From JAIQFF01 sp963788505 (GTDB taxonomy: Bacteria > Acidobacteriota > Terriglobia > Terriglobales > Acidobacteriaceae): 64,000 bases of DNA. The DNA lies in NCBI GenBank assembly GCA_963788505.1, contig CAWBGY010000005.1:992001-1056000 (forward strand), given 5' to 3'. Numbering within the stretch: position 1 is the first letter of the stretch; every line of letters begins with the position of its first letter. The notes below the pieces were generated by a model, which saw nothing but the letters and a program-made list of their open reading frames with translations, searched no databases and was not told the origin of the DNA. Below, piece after piece: positions 63,670 through 64,000 of this stretch. Position numbers and translations under genes: made by a program.

Positions 63670-64000
63670 ATGAAATACCGTGCGCTCAAGTCTGTAGCTG
63701 TGCTTCTAGTGCTTTCCGCGATGGCCGTCGCGCAAGATCTGACTGCCTTCGAAAAGCGCACAACGGTCAAGAAGCTGGACAACGGCCTCACCGTGATCAT
63801 TTCCGAACGTCCGGAGGCGCCCGTCTTTGCTTTCAATACCCACGTGAACGCAGGCTCGGCCCAGGACCCGATGGGACAGACCGGCCTGGCCCACATGTTC
63901 GAGCACATGGCCTTCAAAGGCACAGACAAGATCGGCACCACCGATTATCCTGATGAAAAAATCGCGCTGGCGAAAGTGGAGAAAGCCTACGCCGCCTATA
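63670..64000 (+). CDS. M16-family metallopeptidase, N-terminal fragment
   Basis: ATG 63670 has GGAGG upstream. The visible 110 residues show a signal peptide (LKSVAVLLVLSAMAVAQ), then LDNGLTVIISERPEAPVFAF and the inverted zinc motif H75-M-F-E78-H79 in GLAHMFEHMAFKGTDKIGTT. Members are exported or periplasmic zinc peptidases (pitrilysin/PqqL type). The gene continues beyond the window. Confidence 0.9.
   Translation, partial: MKYRALKSVAVLLVLSAMAVAQDLTAFEKRTTVKKLDNGLTVIISERPEAPVFAFNTHVNAGSAQDPMGQTGLAHMFEHMAFKGTDKIGTTDYPDEKIALAKVEKAYAAY

Overview
The window looks like a chromosomal contig of a soil Acidobacteriota bacterium (Terriglobia/Koribacter-like). This is inferred from gene content: transmembrane Ser/Thr kinases with beta-propeller or TPR sensor halves, YVTN and lactonase-type propellers, secreted barrel proteins, a fused acyl-CoA synthetase/ACP/PlsC protein and GC-rich coding DNA with many palindromic intergenic repeats. 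No rRNA, CRISPR array or transposase gene was seen. One tRNA (initiator tRNA-fMet) is present.

Layout. 1-2.5 kb: start of a Crp/Fnr regulator, tRNA-fMet with a clear promoter, and a fatty-acyl-CoA ligase. 2.5-9.2 kb: an accessory island in which copies of one 12-bp-arm palindromic repeat alternate with cassettes: a frameshifted RHH antitoxin/MazF toxin pair, a broken SIR2 plus helical-repeat (STAND-like) defence-type gene, a PD-(D/E)XK endonuclease-like protein and a small secreted protein. 9.2-14 kb: HtrA-type protease, GNAT protein, and a PknB-type kinase with a TolB-like propeller. 14-20 kb: a decaying region with small secreted proteins, DoxX, a truncated STAS gene, a kinase-propeller remnant, a 73-bp tandem duplication, thiG, a barrel protein and another broken gene. 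20-32 kb: a TPR kinase, a pair of Cys-rich hypothetical proteins, then a tightly packed operon (secreted protein, peptide-type solute-binding protein, NtrY-like kinase, NtrX-like sigma-54 activator), a NarL-type regulator and an ECF sigma factor. 32-42 kb: housekeeping and envelope genes (nadK, TlyA, YebC, AI-2E-like protein, ECF/anti-sigma/CpxP-like operon, purQ, barrel, propeller lipoprotein, Gfo/Idh oxidoreductase). 42-49 kb: a Cus/Czc-type metal efflux operon on the minus strand. 49-64 kb: PPK2, aroF, YVTN propeller, a duplicated 195-bp MITE-like element abutting secA, secA, the fused acyl-CoA synthetase, a degenerate HD-GYP membrane protein, tandem xerC/xerD, DUF72, a stand-alone LigD polymerase domain and the start of an M16 peptidase.

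Most interesting regions: (a) the repeat-punctuated island at 2.5-9.2 kb, with an interrupted SIR2 defence-like gene that carries a GC-rich perfect palindrome exactly at its premature stop; (b) the MITE-like element whose terminal inverted repeat supplies the secA stop codon, next to a decayed copy of the secA zinc tail; (c) the solute-binding-protein/NtrYX operon, which looks like a sensor without a transporter. All functions are read from motifs; no database search was run.
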